A DNA stretch of 64,000 bases from an uncultured Clostridia bacterium (GCA_934754475.1 CAKVHV010000001.1:248001-312000), one strand, 5' to 3'. Positions 8,803 to 17,446 are shown, counted from the stretch's first letter. Notes: generated from the sequence alone by a model not told the origin. Program-made: numbers and translations.

Positions 8803-10527
8803 ATGAGCAATATAAAATTAAAATTATTAAGCAATAGAAAATTCACGATTACAAATATTGATGAGAACTACTTGCTTGAAGATGAAAACAATGCCACCTC
8901 AATTGAAATTGAGTTTCCAAAAGAATACGAAAACTATTCAAAGCGAATAGACTTTATGAATTGCAAAAAAGAAAAATGGACAACGAGTTTATTTGAGCCA
9001 GAGAACGAAGAAAATATTTATGGAGAAGGCTTTGACAAACTCAACTTTACTTTTACTATTCCAGATGCAATGGCAAAGCGTGGCGAATTAAAAATTCAAC
9101 CAATAGCATATTTGGCAGATGGAACAGATACTATTGTGCCATTCAAAATTTTAATCGTAACAATTAATGATTCAATTCTTTATGCGAAAACCCAGGGGAA
9201 AAACAACCCTGACTTGGTCATAAAAGCATACGAATATAGTAATAAAGCACTTGAATTATCACGAGAGGCATTTCAAAAAACGGAAGAAGCAAAGGAGGCG
9301 GCAGTATCAGCAAAAAACAGTGCTACTAGTTCAGCAAACAGTGCAACAATTGCAAATGCGAGAGCAAATGCCGCCAAAACTAGTGCAGAAGAAGCTCAAA
9401 AATCGGCATTAGACGCAAAAATATCTGCTAACACGGCGCAAACAAGTGCAAAAGAGGCACAAGCTTCGGCAGACAATGCTGATAAGAGAGCGACTAGTGC
9501 AGAAACAGTCTCAAAAGATGCTAATACAAAATCAACAAATGCCGTAAATACAGCAAATTCTGCAAACACAAAATCCACCCAGGCGCTAGACATTGTGGAA
9601 AACTTGACAGTAACAAGCGAAGAACTCCCTTGCACTGAAAAAGTTAAAGTTGAAATAGAGACAAAATCATCAACTAAAAGAAAAAACATAAAGTTCTCAG
9701 TTCCTGCACCAAAGCAAGGCAAATCATACCGAGCAAAAGGCCCTTGGGAAAACGACCTTGAGTATAGTAACAACGAATACTATATTGACACAGTAAGTAG
9801 ACATGGTTGTACTTATTGGTGTAAGCAAACCAATAAAGCACACGAACCAATAGTCAACACAGAAGATGAATATTGGGGTTTACTAGCACAAAAAGGTAGT
9901 GATGCAGGTGTAACCATTGTAAACAATCTAGAATCCGAACACGCCGACTATGTTTTGTCAGCAAAGCAAGGCAAAGTCTTAAAAGAATTGATTGCAAGTT
10001 CTATTGAAAAAGCAATAAGTGATTTGGTTAATAATGCACCAGAAAATCTAAACACCTTAAAAGAGATTGCTGATGCAATAGATAACGATCCTAAGTTTGG
10101 AACAACAGTAAAGAATTTGATTAAAACCAATTCGGACAATATAACAAAAATTGTAAATGGAACAACCAAGGTTAAGAAGTCGGAGAATACGGAATATCTA
10201 GTCTCACAGGATACAAGAGAAGCAAACACAACACCTTTGGATTATATGTCAAACTCATCAAGACAAATGAGAGTAGAGTTTAAGAAACTATCAACAATAG
10301 GTGCAAATTCGGTGCTTACAGGCGAGTATTGCCAAATACTGACGCTAATTCCTTGGAGTGATAAATCTGGTGGCTATCCAACACAAATAGCCATAAACAC
10401 AAGTGGCATTGCATACAGAACCGGAACAGGCGATTCAACTTGGAACGATTGGAAGATTGTAGTAATAAGTGCAAGTCGAAGCACACTTGGCGATATAACA
10501 GTAAGTTCAATTAACATTGTGACATAG
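8803..10527 (+). CDS. Tail fibre protein with coiled-coil shaft
   Basis: This 574-residue protein has an N-terminal domain of ~130 residues like the BppU/DUF2479 anchor (TITNIDENYLLEDENNATSIEIEFP... GDT-like region). An alanine/serine-rich coiled-coil shaft follows (about 145-265, repeating AKTSAEEAQKSA). A WENDLEYSNNEYYIDTVSRHGCTYWCK unit carries two cysteines, then come trimer-forming helices (YVLSAKQGKVLKELI, LNTLKEIADAIDND). A C-terminal pyocin-knob-like part follows (GEYCQILTLIPW...TWNDWKIVV). This is a typical host-recognition fibre. SD GGAGAA precedes the start. Confidence 0.75.
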   Translation: MSNIKLKLLSNRKFTITNIDENYLLEDENNATSIEIEFPKEYENYSKRIDFMNCKKEKWTTSLFEPENEENIYGEGFDKLNFTFTIPDAMAKRGELKIQPIAYLADGTDTIVPFKILIVTINDSILYAKTQGKNNPDLVIKAYEYSNKALELSREAFQKTEEAKEAAVSAKNSATSSANSATIANARANAAKTSAEEAQKSALDAKISANTAQTSAKEAQASADNADKRATSAETVSKDANTKSTNAVNTANSANTKSTQALDIVENLTVTSEELPCTEKVKVEIETKSSTKRKNIKFSVPAPKQGKSYRAKGPWENDLEYSNNEYYIDTVSRHGCTYWCKQTNKAHEPIVNTEDEYWGLLAQKGSDAGVTIVNNLESEHADYVLSAKQGKVLKELIASSIEKAISDLVNNAPENLNTLKEIADAIDNDPKFGTTVKNLIKTNSDNITKIVNGTTKVKKSENTEYLVSQDTREANTTPLDYMSNSSRQMRVEFKKLSTIGANSVLTGEYCQILTLIPWSDKSGGYPTQIAINTSGIAYRTGTGDSTWNDWKIVVISASRSTLGDITVSSINIVT

Positions 10528-10536
10528 GAGATTAGT

Positions 10537-11559
10537 ATGGCAAGGATTAAATTTAATGGCGTTGATATAGATACAATATGCCAAAAAAGAACCGACACAA
10601 ACTATGGTCCAGTGCCAGCAATGAAATACTTCAAACTAAATGGTCAAGAAGCTTTTGATTATGTAAAAGGAACGAGTGGGTATGTCTTCAGCGAAAATAT
10701 TGACATACCTATTTCTCTTAATGGCAAGCGAGTTCCTTTCGATTCAATAGGAACAAGACCATTGTCAATAGATAGAGGTATGGATACTTCAAACAACGCA
10801 AAAATTTACATTCAAAGAGCATCCGATGGAAGAATATATAGAACAGTAGGAAACTCAACCGATAGTGACTATACCATTGCACCAGCATCACTAAAACTTC
10901 GTGGACTTATTATAAGTCAATGTGGTGCAGGTGGCTCAGGTGGCGGTTCATCAAGTGGAACTGCTGGAAGTGGTGGCGGTGGTGGTGGATCTATGGTGTT
11001 TTACATTAAAATCCCAAGAAACTTTGTTGGAGTTTTGTGCCGAATGGACTTCTCAGATGGAGATGCCTACCTTAATTGGCGAGATGTAACAGGTGTTTAT
11101 TTATTATCAAGTAAAGGTGGAGGCGGCTCTTGGAATGGTGGAGGAGCAGGTGGTGCTGGAACAGGAATGGTAGTGGAAGGCGATATGCTTAATGTTGCGG
11201 CAGGACACATTGATGTTGTTAAAAGTGCAAATGGTGGCTCAGGTGGTGGAACAGGCAATCGTGGTGGCAATGCAGATTTGCTAATGCTGATGACATATCC
11301 TGAGGACTCGACCTATACCGTTGTATGGTTTAGTCAAGGTGGACTTGGTGGCAATGCTGGTGGCTCTGGAAATGATGCTGGAGGTGGCGGCGGAGCAAGT
11401 TCTTGGGGTGGTGGTGCAGATGGCGCATCACCAGGACAGAACAATGGTAAAAATGGTGGCTACGGAGCAGGCGGCTCAGGTGGCGGTGCAAAGGTTTGGA
11501 CTTTTACAAATCGTAGTGGAGGTTCTGGTGGAAATGCTGGAATCTGGTACATTTATTAA
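10537..11559 (+). CDS. Glycine-rich tail tip / receptor-binding protein
   Basis: This 340-residue protein has an N-terminal attachment part (1-120) followed by at least four glycine-rich blocks (for example GGGGGGGSM, GGGGSWNGGGAGGAG, GGSGNDAGGGGGASSWGGG). They alternate with non-repetitive strands. Such blocks are known to pack as polyglycine-II helices in phage receptor-binding tips (S16 gp38 type) and to carry the variable loops between them. The protein follows the long fibre, as such tips do. The host receptor is unknown. Confidence 0.65.
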   Translation: MARIKFNGVDIDTICQKRTDTNYGPVPAMKYFKLNGQEAFDYVKGTSGYVFSENIDIPISLNGKRVPFDSIGTRPLSIDRGMDTSNNAKIYIQRASDGRIYRTVGNSTDSDYTIAPASLKLRGLIISQCGAGGSGGGSSSGTAGSGGGGGGSMVFYIKIPRNFVGVLCRMDFSDGDAYLNWRDVTGVYLLSSKGGGGSWNGGGAGGAGTGMVVEGDMLNVAAGHIDVVKSANGGSGGGTGNRGGNADLLMLMTYPEDSTYTVVWFSQGGLGGNAGGSGNDAGGGGGASSWGGGADGASPGQNNGKNGGYGAGGSGGGAKVWTFTNRSGGSGGNAGIWYIY

Positions 11560-11569
11560 GGAGAATAAA

Positions 11570-12121
11570 ATGGCGATTTTATCAGGTAAAATTTATCACA
11601 AGATAAACTTAAACAATTTTTCAATTGTAGACAACAAAATTGTGGTTTTGGTTGATTACTATCAAACACAAGAAGATAGAGAAAAAGAGAAACAAAACAC
11701 AGTTCCTATAAATGAATTTTTAACAAAGGCAAAAAACTTTATTGAAGAATTGCAAAATGAATTTTTCAAACTATTAAAGCAAAACAATTTAGATCCCAAC
11801 ATAGAAGTTGATGATAAAAAATTACAAGAAATTCTGCAAAGCAATGAAGAAATAGCAAGGAAATATAGCGAAGGAATATCATTTGGAACAGATTTTGACT
11901 TTCTATTACAAAAGTTAGTGTTAGGTAGAACAATCAGTTTTAAACCAGCAAACATGGAAAAATGGAAAGAACTAGGACTCAACGAAGAGTGGCTGACAGA
12001 ATCAGCATCAAAACTTGGAACTATGAAAGTTGAACTTTGCGACTATACAGGTCAAAACATAACACCAGAGTTCTTATATACTGAACTCAAAAAGAAAATA
12101 AACAATGCAGTAGATTGTTAA
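11570..12121 (+). CDS. Phage protein of unknown function downstream of tail tip
   Basis: This 183-residue acidic helical protein starts at the ATG at 11570, with AAGGAG at the right distance; longer in-frame starts would run antiparallel to the glycine-rich gene and are unlikely. The sequence begins MAILSGKIYHKINLNNFSI. It contains a helical segment (FLTKAKNFIEELQNEFFKLL) and a second half resembling DYTGQNITPEFLYTELKKK. No enzyme motif is visible, so it is not an endolysin by sequence. It may be a fibre chaperone, given its place right behind the tip gene, but that is inference. Confidence 0.55.
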   Translation: MAILSGKIYHKINLNNFSIVDNKIVVLVDYYQTQEDREKEKQNTVPINEFLTKAKNFIEELQNEFFKLLKQNNLDPNIEVDDKKLQEILQSNEEIARKYSEGISFGTDFDFLLQKLVLGRTISFKPANMEKWKELGLNEEWLTESASKLGTMKVELCDYTGQNITPEFLYTELKKKINNAVDC

Positions 12122-12131
12122 AGGAGAAATT

Positions 12132-12437
12132 ATGATAGCAATAGTTATAAGCATATGCGCTAGTGTTATAAGTGGAATGGTTGTGTTTTTCTTACAAAAC
12201 TTTTTCAAGAGAAGACAAAAGGAAGAAGAAAAACGAGATGAAAGGCAACATAAGAAGGATGTGTTGATGATGAAAAGTATCAATGCAGTTGGCGATTTAA
12301 CACTAGCAAATGCCATTGCAATTCGTGATGGTAAGACTAATGGGGAACTTAAAAAGGCCCTTAAAGAATATGATGAGTCGAGCAAAGAAATGCTCGACTT
12401 TTTAATTGAGAATTCAGCAGATGGAGGTAATAAATAA
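12132..12437 (+). CDS. Small phage membrane protein (lysis cassette)
   Basis: This 101-residue protein has one N-terminal transmembrane helix (IAIVISICASVISGMVVFF). A strongly charged coiled segment follows (KRRQKEEEKRDERQHKK), then a soluble acidic C-terminus. Such single-span proteins commonly precede the holin in Firmicutes prophages. It overlaps the holin gene by one base (TAATG). The role is inferred from position. Confidence 0.6.
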   Translation: MIAIVISICASVISGMVVFFLQNFFKRRQKEEEKRDERQHKKDVLMMKSINAVGDLTLANAIAIRDGKTNGELKKALKEYDESSKEMLDFLIENSADGGNK

Positions 12438-12778
12438 TGTTGGAGATCATTTGTGTACCAGTGATTGTTTCATTGGTTTTTGGTTTAATGGAAGCCTATA
12501 AGGTTTTAATTGCTAAAGCAAAAAATAAGGAAACACTTATTCGAATTATTCCAATCATTGCTTGTGTGATTGGTATTGCATTTGGAATTTTATTTTATTA
12601 TGTATGCCCAAGTATCGTTGCCGCAACTAACATTTGGACAGCAATATTGATTGGTGGCGCTAGTGGTTTGTCGGCAACAGGTTGCAATCAAATTTTCAAG
12701 CAACTTAAAAAGTTTGGAATTGATGTTAAAGAAATCGAAAATAAAGAAAACAATGACAACCAAGGTGGTGCTGAATAA
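12437..12778 (+). CDS. Holin-like protein
   Basis: This 113-residue protein has three hydrophobic helices (about 3-20, 33-55 and 61-85), with a short polar tail KEIENKENNDNQGGAE. Size, charge distribution and the AILIGGASGLSATGCNQI motif fit phage holins of the LL-H/A118 type, which make the membrane hole for lysis. The stop overlaps the next start. No endolysin follows directly, which is unusual. Confidence 0.65.
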   Translation: MLEIICVPVIVSLVFGLMEAYKVLIAKAKNKETLIRIIPIIACVIGIAFGILFYYVCPSIVAATNIWTAILIGGASGLSATGCNQIFKQLKKFGIDVKEIENKENNDNQGGAE

Positions 12779-12972
12779 TGCAAAACACCTCATTTGATTT
12801 TACAAATGAAGTGCCTAGAAGTAACGAATATAAAGACAAAGAAATTAAAAATCAAGAATATATAATCATTAAAGGAACTCGCTATTTTAAGCGAGTTTTT
12901 TTAGATGATTGCGTTGAATTAGTTCGCTACGATTATAGTTCTAAAAAGTGGGTGTTTCTGCTTTTTGTTTAG
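12778..12972 (+). CDS. Small phage protein of unknown function
   Basis: This 64-residue frame is coupled to the holin (TAATG). It has no recognisable motif. A strong intrinsic terminator lies inside it (12876-12902), so the late transcript would end before the frame does. The frame may be only partly translated or a degenerate remnant. Confidence 0.4.
   Translation: MQNTSFDFTNEVPRSNEYKDKEIKNQEYIIIKGTRYFKRVFLDDCVELVRYDYSSKKWVFLLFV
12876..12902 (+). terminator. Intrinsic terminator of prophage late operon
   Basis: The stem AACTCGCT / AGCGAGTT (8 bp) with loop ATTTTA is followed by a T-run. It separates the structural/lysis operon from the integrase gene. Confidence 0.7.
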
Positions 12973-13038
12973 GGTATTCTCTGGACTTTAATAGTTGTTT
13001 GCGGCAGTATGTGTATGAATAATATAAAGGAGCTTAAT

Positions 13039-14829
13039 ATGGAGAATTTAGAGACTGAAACTAAGAAACCTAGAATGTTAATTCTGCTAAGAAATTCGAC
13101 CAAGAAACAGGCTGAAAAGATTGTAAAGGAAGATGGTAGAATCGAATATGATATTCCATTACAAAGAAGCATTTTGAGACCTTGGGGCGAACGATTAGGA
13201 TATGAGGTTCTAAAAGAAGAACTTGTCGAAGGTGGTGTATCAGGTTATAAAATCTCAGCCGAAAATAGAGATGAGATTGTAAGACTAAAAGCAATGGCTG
13301 ATAGACACGAGTTCGAAGCTTTGGGAATCTATATGTCAGATAGACTAGGAAGAATTGCAGATGAAACACCATTGATAGTATCGTTCCTAAATGCTAGGGG
13401 CATAAAAGTATTATCATACACAGAAGGCGAGATATCATCAAAAACACATAACGATAAATTGATGACATACCTTAGATATTGGCAAGCAGAAGGCGAAAGC
13501 CTTAAAACATCAATAAGAATTAAAGATGCTAACGAAAAGTGCGTAGAGCAAGGAAAATGGAGAGGTGGAACACCACCATATGGTTATAGGTCAGTAAGTA
13601 ATGGAACATTAAACTTCAAAGGCAGACCGATATTCGATGTTGAAATAGATCCAGAGACTTCGCAAGTAGTTAAAAGAATATTCCAACTATACCTTGATCA
13701 TTACAGCACGAAGTCAATAGCAAGAATTCTAAATGATGAAAATATCCCAACTAGAAGAGGCACTTTGTGGGCAAACAACACAGTTTCAAAAATACTTAAC
13801 AATAAGTTATATACAGGCATTTATGAACTTGGTAAAGCAAGTGGAACAGTAAGAGTGATATCGCCAGTAATGGAAAATTTAAAGTTTATTGAAGATGACA
13901 CCTTTAACCAAGTTCAAGCTATGCTTAAAGAAAACAAACTAATAAAAGACGGAAAGAGACCTACGGTAAGAGGTTCATTATTACTAACAGGTTTGCTATA
14001 TTGCGAATGTGGACTAAAATGCACAGGACACACCCAAGTGTATAAAACGACAAGAGTAGATGGTTCAGAATATATCCACGAGTCCAGGTTCTATCGCTGT
14101 GGCGCACATAGATTGCCTAAAAAAGGACAATGCAATAAAAAACCATTCAATGCTGATAAACTAGAAAAGATTGTCATAGATGATGCTAAGAAATTCTTAC
14201 TAGAAACTGACATTGATAAACTAATTGAAAATCAAGAAGATAAAATCAAAACACAAGAAAAAGCACTGATAGAACAAGGCAAAAAGATTGCACGAGACAT
14301 GACACAAAAAGAAAAAGAAGTGTCAAAACTAAAAGAAGAAGTCTATAAGGTGCTTATAGGACAAAGCCAATTCTCAGAGAAATTATTAAACGAAATTATA
14401 GAGACAAAGGAAAAGGAACTAGTTGACCTAAAAGAAAGACATAGTGAAACGGAATCAAGAATACAAGACCTTAAGGTGGTACTAGAACAACAGAGAGTGA
14501 TAAGTGGAGACTTGAAAGACTGGGGAAAGAGATTTGACTTGCAAGATATGAAAGAGAAAAAGGCTATGTTAATAGATTTAATCAATAAAATAACCATATA
14601 CGATGAAAAAATTGAAGTACGATATAACATAAAGTTTGACAATTTTGAAAAAAATCATTATACTACTACAGATGAATATTTGCATGGAGATAACTTGTCC
14701 GTGGAGTTATGTCCAACGAATATACAACAAGGCGTTTCTTTATGCCTACCATTTGCACAAAGGGTAACGCAAGCGAAGATGTTGGAATGGCGGATAGTAA
14801 TGCTTTGCTTCTTGCAATTTCGGCACTGA
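13039..14829 (+). CDS. Large serine recombinase (prophage integrase)
   Basis: The start at 13039 follows AAAGGAG with ideal spacing and gives 596 residues. The N-terminal resolvase domain has catalytic Ser at about residue 20 in LLRNSTKKQ, then GGVSGYK and the SDRLGR motif. A recombinase domain follows (KWRGGTPPYGYR, RIFQLYLDHYSTKSIARILN, NNTVSKILNNKLYTG). The zinc-ribbon has two cysteine pairs (LLYCECGLKC and RFYRCGAHR...QCNKK), and the C-terminal coiled coil is long (about 365-470). The last ~20 residues read into host rarA sequence, so the gene spans the attachment site. It would integrate and, with a directionality factor, excise the prophage. Confidence 0.9.
   Translation: MENLETETKKPRMLILLRNSTKKQAEKIVKEDGRIEYDIPLQRSILRPWGERLGYEVLKEELVEGGVSGYKISAENRDEIVRLKAMADRHEFEALGIYMSDRLGRIADETPLIVSFLNARGIKVLSYTEGEISSKTHNDKLMTYLRYWQAEGESLKTSIRIKDANEKCVEQGKWRGGTPPYGYRSVSNGTLNFKGRPIFDVEIDPETSQVVKRIFQLYLDHYSTKSIARILNDENIPTRRGTLWANNTVSKILNNKLYTGIYELGKASGTVRVISPVMENLKFIEDDTFNQVQAMLKENKLIKDGKRPTVRGSLLLTGLLYCECGLKCTGHTQVYKTTRVDGSEYIHESRFYRCGAHRLPKKGQCNKKPFNADKLEKIVIDDAKKFLLETDIDKLIENQEDKIKTQEKALIEQGKKIARDMTQKEKEVSKLKEEVYKVLIGQSQFSEKLLNEIIETKEKELVDLKERHSETESRIQDLKVVLEQQRVISGDLKDWGKRFDLQDMKEKKAMLIDLINKITIYDEKIEVRYNIKFDNFEKNHYTTTDEYLHGDNLSVELCPTNIQQGVSLCLPFAQRVTQAKMLEWRIVMLCFLQFRH
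14745..14790. other. attR-like prophage/rarA junction
   Basis: To the right of about 14766 the DNA reads as the C-terminal part of RarA (ASEDVGMAD...). To the left the frame is not RarA-like and belongs to the integrase. Serine-integrase cores are only a few bases, so the crossover cannot be fixed more exactly. The matching attL should lie outside the window, beside the 5' part of rarA. Confidence 0.65.
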
Positions 14830-15167
14830 CATCTTGTGAAAAACTCGGGCTTCCGGAATGTAATTTGACTTTGTGTCATGCAATTATTTATATTTGTGAA
14901 GCCGAAAAGAGTAATTCGGTTTGTGTGGCTATGAATAATGCCAAGACGGATGCTGAGATGTATAAAAATGCAGTTGTGCCAAATCATCTTAAAAATCATC
15001 CAACCGGTTATAATGACGGTCATGGAATGTATAAATATCCACATGATTTTGGTGGATATGTCAAACAACAGTATTTGCCGGATGTTATTAAGGACAAAAG
15101 ATATTATTTTCCAAAGGATAATGGAAGAGAAAAGGGACTTGTTAGAAAGAAAGATAAATTTAAGTAA
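14766..15167 (+). pseudogene. rarA: 3' part of rarA, interrupted by the prophage
   Basis: The last ~133 codons of RarA (MgsA), an AAA+ ATPase acting at stalled replication forks, are present here. Conserved C-terminal signatures are seen: SEDVGMADSNALLLA, the KLGLPECNLTLCHAIIYI segment, AEKSNSVCVAMNNA, PNHLKNHPT and MYKYPHDFGGYVKQQYLPD. The ATPase domain is absent because the prophage lies in the gene. The frame can be extended to an ATG at 14709, but the added residues are prophage-encoded and not RarA-like. The gene would be restored only upon excision. A terminator follows at 15214. Confidence 0.8.
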
Positions 15168-15213
15168 AATTGATTTTCAGACTTTGAAGTTTTTAATTTA
15201 TGCGACAAAAAAT

Positions 15214-15244
15214 GTCATACAAACATAATTTTGTATGGCGTTTT
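15214..15244 (+). terminator. Terminator after rarA
   Basis: The stem CATACAAA / TTTGTATG with loop CATAAT is followed by GCGTTTTAATTT. Confidence 0.55.
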
Positions 15245-15246
15245 AA

Positions 15247-15275
15247 TTTACAATTTGGATTTTATATAGTATTAT
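15247..15275 (+). promoter_or_regulatory. Promoter of membrane protein gene
   Basis: TTTACA, a 17-base spacer and TATTAT lie 29 bases before the start codon of the next gene. Confidence 0.5.
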
Positions 15276-15303
15276 CTTACAAATACTAATTAGGAGTAAA
15301 TTT

Positions 15304-15969
15304 ATGGAAAAAGCAAGAAAAATTTTGTCAATATTGACTATTGTATTTACAGGGGTACTATCTCTTCTTTTGATTATGTGGCTTTTTGGACTTGATATTC
15401 TTGGTGCAAACAAACTCAAAATTTATATGACTTTGGGTTCGCTTGCTGTTGGGGGATTCTTTGCAATTAATAGTTTGAATATGACTATCAAAAACAAACC
15501 TTTGGGTTGGGTTTCATTTGGACTAATAACAGGAGCGGTGTTCCTTATAATTTTGACATTTTGGCTAAATATACAAAATGATATTGTTAGAAATATTACT
15601 ATTACACTTGGACTTGTATCAGTACTATTTAATATAATTGTCTCGTCCGGACTAGACCTTGGAAAAACACAACTAGCAATTCAAATTATAGTGTATATTG
15701 TAGTTGGTGCTTTGGATGTATTTGCAACACTTCTTATATTCGGTGCTTTGGATATAGCAAAAACTTGGACTTGGCTTGTAACTCTTATAATTCTTTCTAT
15801 CGTTGGAATTATTGTTCTCAAAGTCCTTGCCAAGAAAAAGATTGCAAACAATCTTATCGAAGACGATAGTGTAGTCAAGGTTTCAAAACAAGAATATCTA
15901 AAACTTGTTGAAAAGGCTAAATTATATGACCAAATGATTGCAAATCAAAATAATAATCAAAATAACTAA
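15304..15969 (+). CDS. Six-span membrane protein of unknown function
   Basis: This 221-residue protein has six hydrophobic helices spread over residues ~8-175 and a soluble C-terminal tail of ~45 residues. The tail includes a short helix (EYLKLVEKAKLYDQMI) and ends in an Asn/Gln-rich stretch. No transporter or enzyme signature is recognised. It has its own promoter and ends in a bidirectional terminator shared with the opposing gmk-like operon. Confidence 0.6.
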   Translation: MEKARKILSILTIVFTGVLSLLLIMWLFGLDILGANKLKIYMTLGSLAVGGFFAINSLNMTIKNKPLGWVSFGLITGAVFLIILTFWLNIQNDIVRNITITLGLVSVLFNIIVSSGLDLGKTQLAIQIIVYIVVGALDVFATLLIFGALDIAKTWTWLVTLIILSIVGIIVLKVLAKKKIANNLIEDDSVVKVSKQEYLKLVEKAKLYDQMIANQNNNQNN

Positions 15970-15977
15970 AATGGTTA

Positions 15978-16013
15978 AAAAAATAAGTTGAGAATTAACT
16001 CAACTTATTTTTT
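15978..16013. terminator. Bidirectional terminator between converging genes
   Basis: A 15-bp near-perfect stem (AAAAAATAAGTTGAG / CTCAACTTATTTTTT) with a 6-base loop has A- and T-runs on both sides. It serves the membrane protein gene on + and the gmk-like gene on -, and overlaps the 3' end of the latter. Confidence 0.75.
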
Positions 16014-16565
16014 GTTTTCATCTTCTAAAATTTCCAAGATTTTATCAATTGTCTTGTCTATTTCAATATTTTCAATTATATAATCAAAGTACTTTGCATT
16101 TTCAATATATTTATCATAATCTCTAAGTCTTGCTTCCATGCTTTCCGCTGGCTCATTTCGACTAATAAATCTTTTTCTAATTTCTTCTTTTGGTGCTGTC
16201 AAAAATACACTAGTAACTTTGTCGCCATACAAATTCTTAATTGCGTTTAGTCCGTTTACGTCACAATCTCTTAGTGCCACTCTGCCGGAATTTAAAATTT
16301 CATCAAAACTAGATTTTCTCATTCCACGATAAGTTCCATGTCTTATGGTGTGTTCAAAGATTTCGCCCGATTCTCTGCGTTTTTTAAATTCGTCTTCGGT
16401 CAAAAACAAATAGGGGTTGTTTTGACTTTCGTTTTCACGCATTGGACGTGTTGTAGCATTAATTGGTCGTCCAAATTTGTCGGGGTATCTATTTATTAAC
16501 TCTGTAATTATTGTATCCTTTCCAACTCCGCTAGGACCTTCGATAATTATGATTTGCTTTTGCAT
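16005..16565 (-). CDS. Guanylate-kinase-like protein (divergent)
   Basis: This 186-residue P-loop kinase begins with IIIIEGPSGVGKDT, the Walker A of guanylate kinases. The TTRPMRE segment corresponds to the GMP-binding TTRxxRxxE. The usual G-x-DYhF is replaced by NPYLFL, and the usual GxxYGT by GTYRGM. A DVNG segment stands where DIQG is typical, and the lid region carries SRNEPAESMEARLRDY. GMP-contacting residues are thus partly altered, so substrate specificity is uncertain; the main gmk gene may lie elsewhere (it is normally next to rpoZ). It lies 8 bases downstream of a GDPD-like gene. SD GGAGAAT precedes the start. Confidence 0.65.
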   Translation of the reverse strand: MQKQIIIIEGPSGVGKDTIITELINRYPDKFGRPINATTRPMRENESQNNPYLFLTEDEFKKRRESGEIFEHTIRHGTYRGMRKSSFDEILNSGRVALRDCDVNGLNAIKNLYGDKVTSVFLTAPKEEIRKRFISRNEPAESMEARLRDYDKYIENAKYFDYIIENIEIDKTIDKILEILEDENKK

Positions 16566-16573
16566 ATATTCTC

Positions 16574-17446
16574 CTAAATTGTTGGCTTAAATCCGCTAAA
16601 AATAATATTATCTGCATGTGGTGCAACTTCTAAGTATTTGCTTTGGCTCGAAACATTGTCGCCAATAATTCCAACCGGTTTAAACTTGCTTACACATCTA
16701 GTAGGCAACATATCTGCTGAGTAGCAAATAAAGTCAGCATGAGTGATTTTGTAATATTTGAGCTTTCTTAATTTCTTTGTAGGAATAGACCCAAACATTT
16801 TGTTTGTAAAGTTTCCAGATTTAAGTATTCTTGTGATATATGGATTGATTTGATAACAATATTGTAGAGTATAAGGATTAATACTCATAATTGCCACTTG
16901 GCTATAGCAATCAAATTTGGTTATGTATTTTTGAATAGAACTGAGTACTTTGTCTTCAAACTTTCCAATCATTCCGTCATTATCTAATTCAATAATTATT
17001 GGGGTTTTATTTGCAATATATTCAAGTGCTTCATCAAGTGTAGGGACTTTTTCGTGTTCATCATTTAAATCTAATTCTTTGAGTTCCTTGAGAGATAATT
17101 TGTTTAAATATCCGCTAGTTGTAGAAAGAACCTTAGATAAATTTTTGTGCGAAAAACAAACGACGCTATCGTCATCAAGCATTTGAACTGGGATGCAAAT
17201 TGCATATCCGTCTTTGATTGCTTGTTTGTAAGAAGATAGTGTGTTTGGAAAGTTCTCCAAAGATACTTGTCCGCTCTTTGAAATATATTTGTCAACAATC
17301 CAATAATTATTTGTAATCTCAAAATAATTTGGTTGTAATTTTAGTCTGTCTATTTGTTTGGAATTTATAAATTTGTCAATATTATTTTTATATTTTTCAA
17401 AAGATAATTCGGGATTATCTTCAATTTCGATTAAATTTTTTTTCAT
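16574..17446 (-). CDS. GDPD-fold protein lacking catalytic residues
   Basis: I take the start at 17446 (290 residues, SD AAAGG) rather than 17479. The TIM-barrel pattern of glycerophosphodiester phosphodiesterases is recognisable: SLENFPNTLSSYKQAIKDGY, ...VVCFSHKNLSKVL, KVPTLDEALEYI, and PIIIELDND. Yet the defining HRG at the start is KSG, the ExD pair after 'KDGY' is IPV, and the HD motif is SHK. Metal-binding residues are therefore mostly missing. It may be a pseudoenzyme or bind, not cleave, its ligand. It heads a two-gene leftward operon with the kinase. Confidence 0.6.
   Translation of the reverse strand: MKKNLIEIEDNPELSFEKYKNNIDKFINSKQIDRLKLQPNYFEITNNYWIVDKYISKSGQVSLENFPNTLSSYKQAIKDGYAICIPVQMLDDDSVVCFSHKNLSKVLSTTSGYLNKLSLKELKELDLNDEHEKVPTLDEALEYIANKTPIIIELDNDGMIGKFEDKVLSSIQKYITKFDCYSQVAIMSINPYTLQYCYQINPYITRILKSGNFTNKMFGSIPTKKLRKLKYYKITHADFICYSADMLPTRCVSKFKPVGIIGDNVSSQSKYLEVAPHADNIIFSGFKPTI

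Noticed and set aside
9396..9773. 125-codon minus-strand frame
   Set aside because: Shadow of the alanine-rich coiled coil in the fibre gene; Ala/Ser codons read backwards avoid stops.
11321..11569. N-terminal extension of the 183-residue phage protein
   Set aside because: It overlaps the glycine-rich tip gene in another frame; ATG 11570 has the SD.
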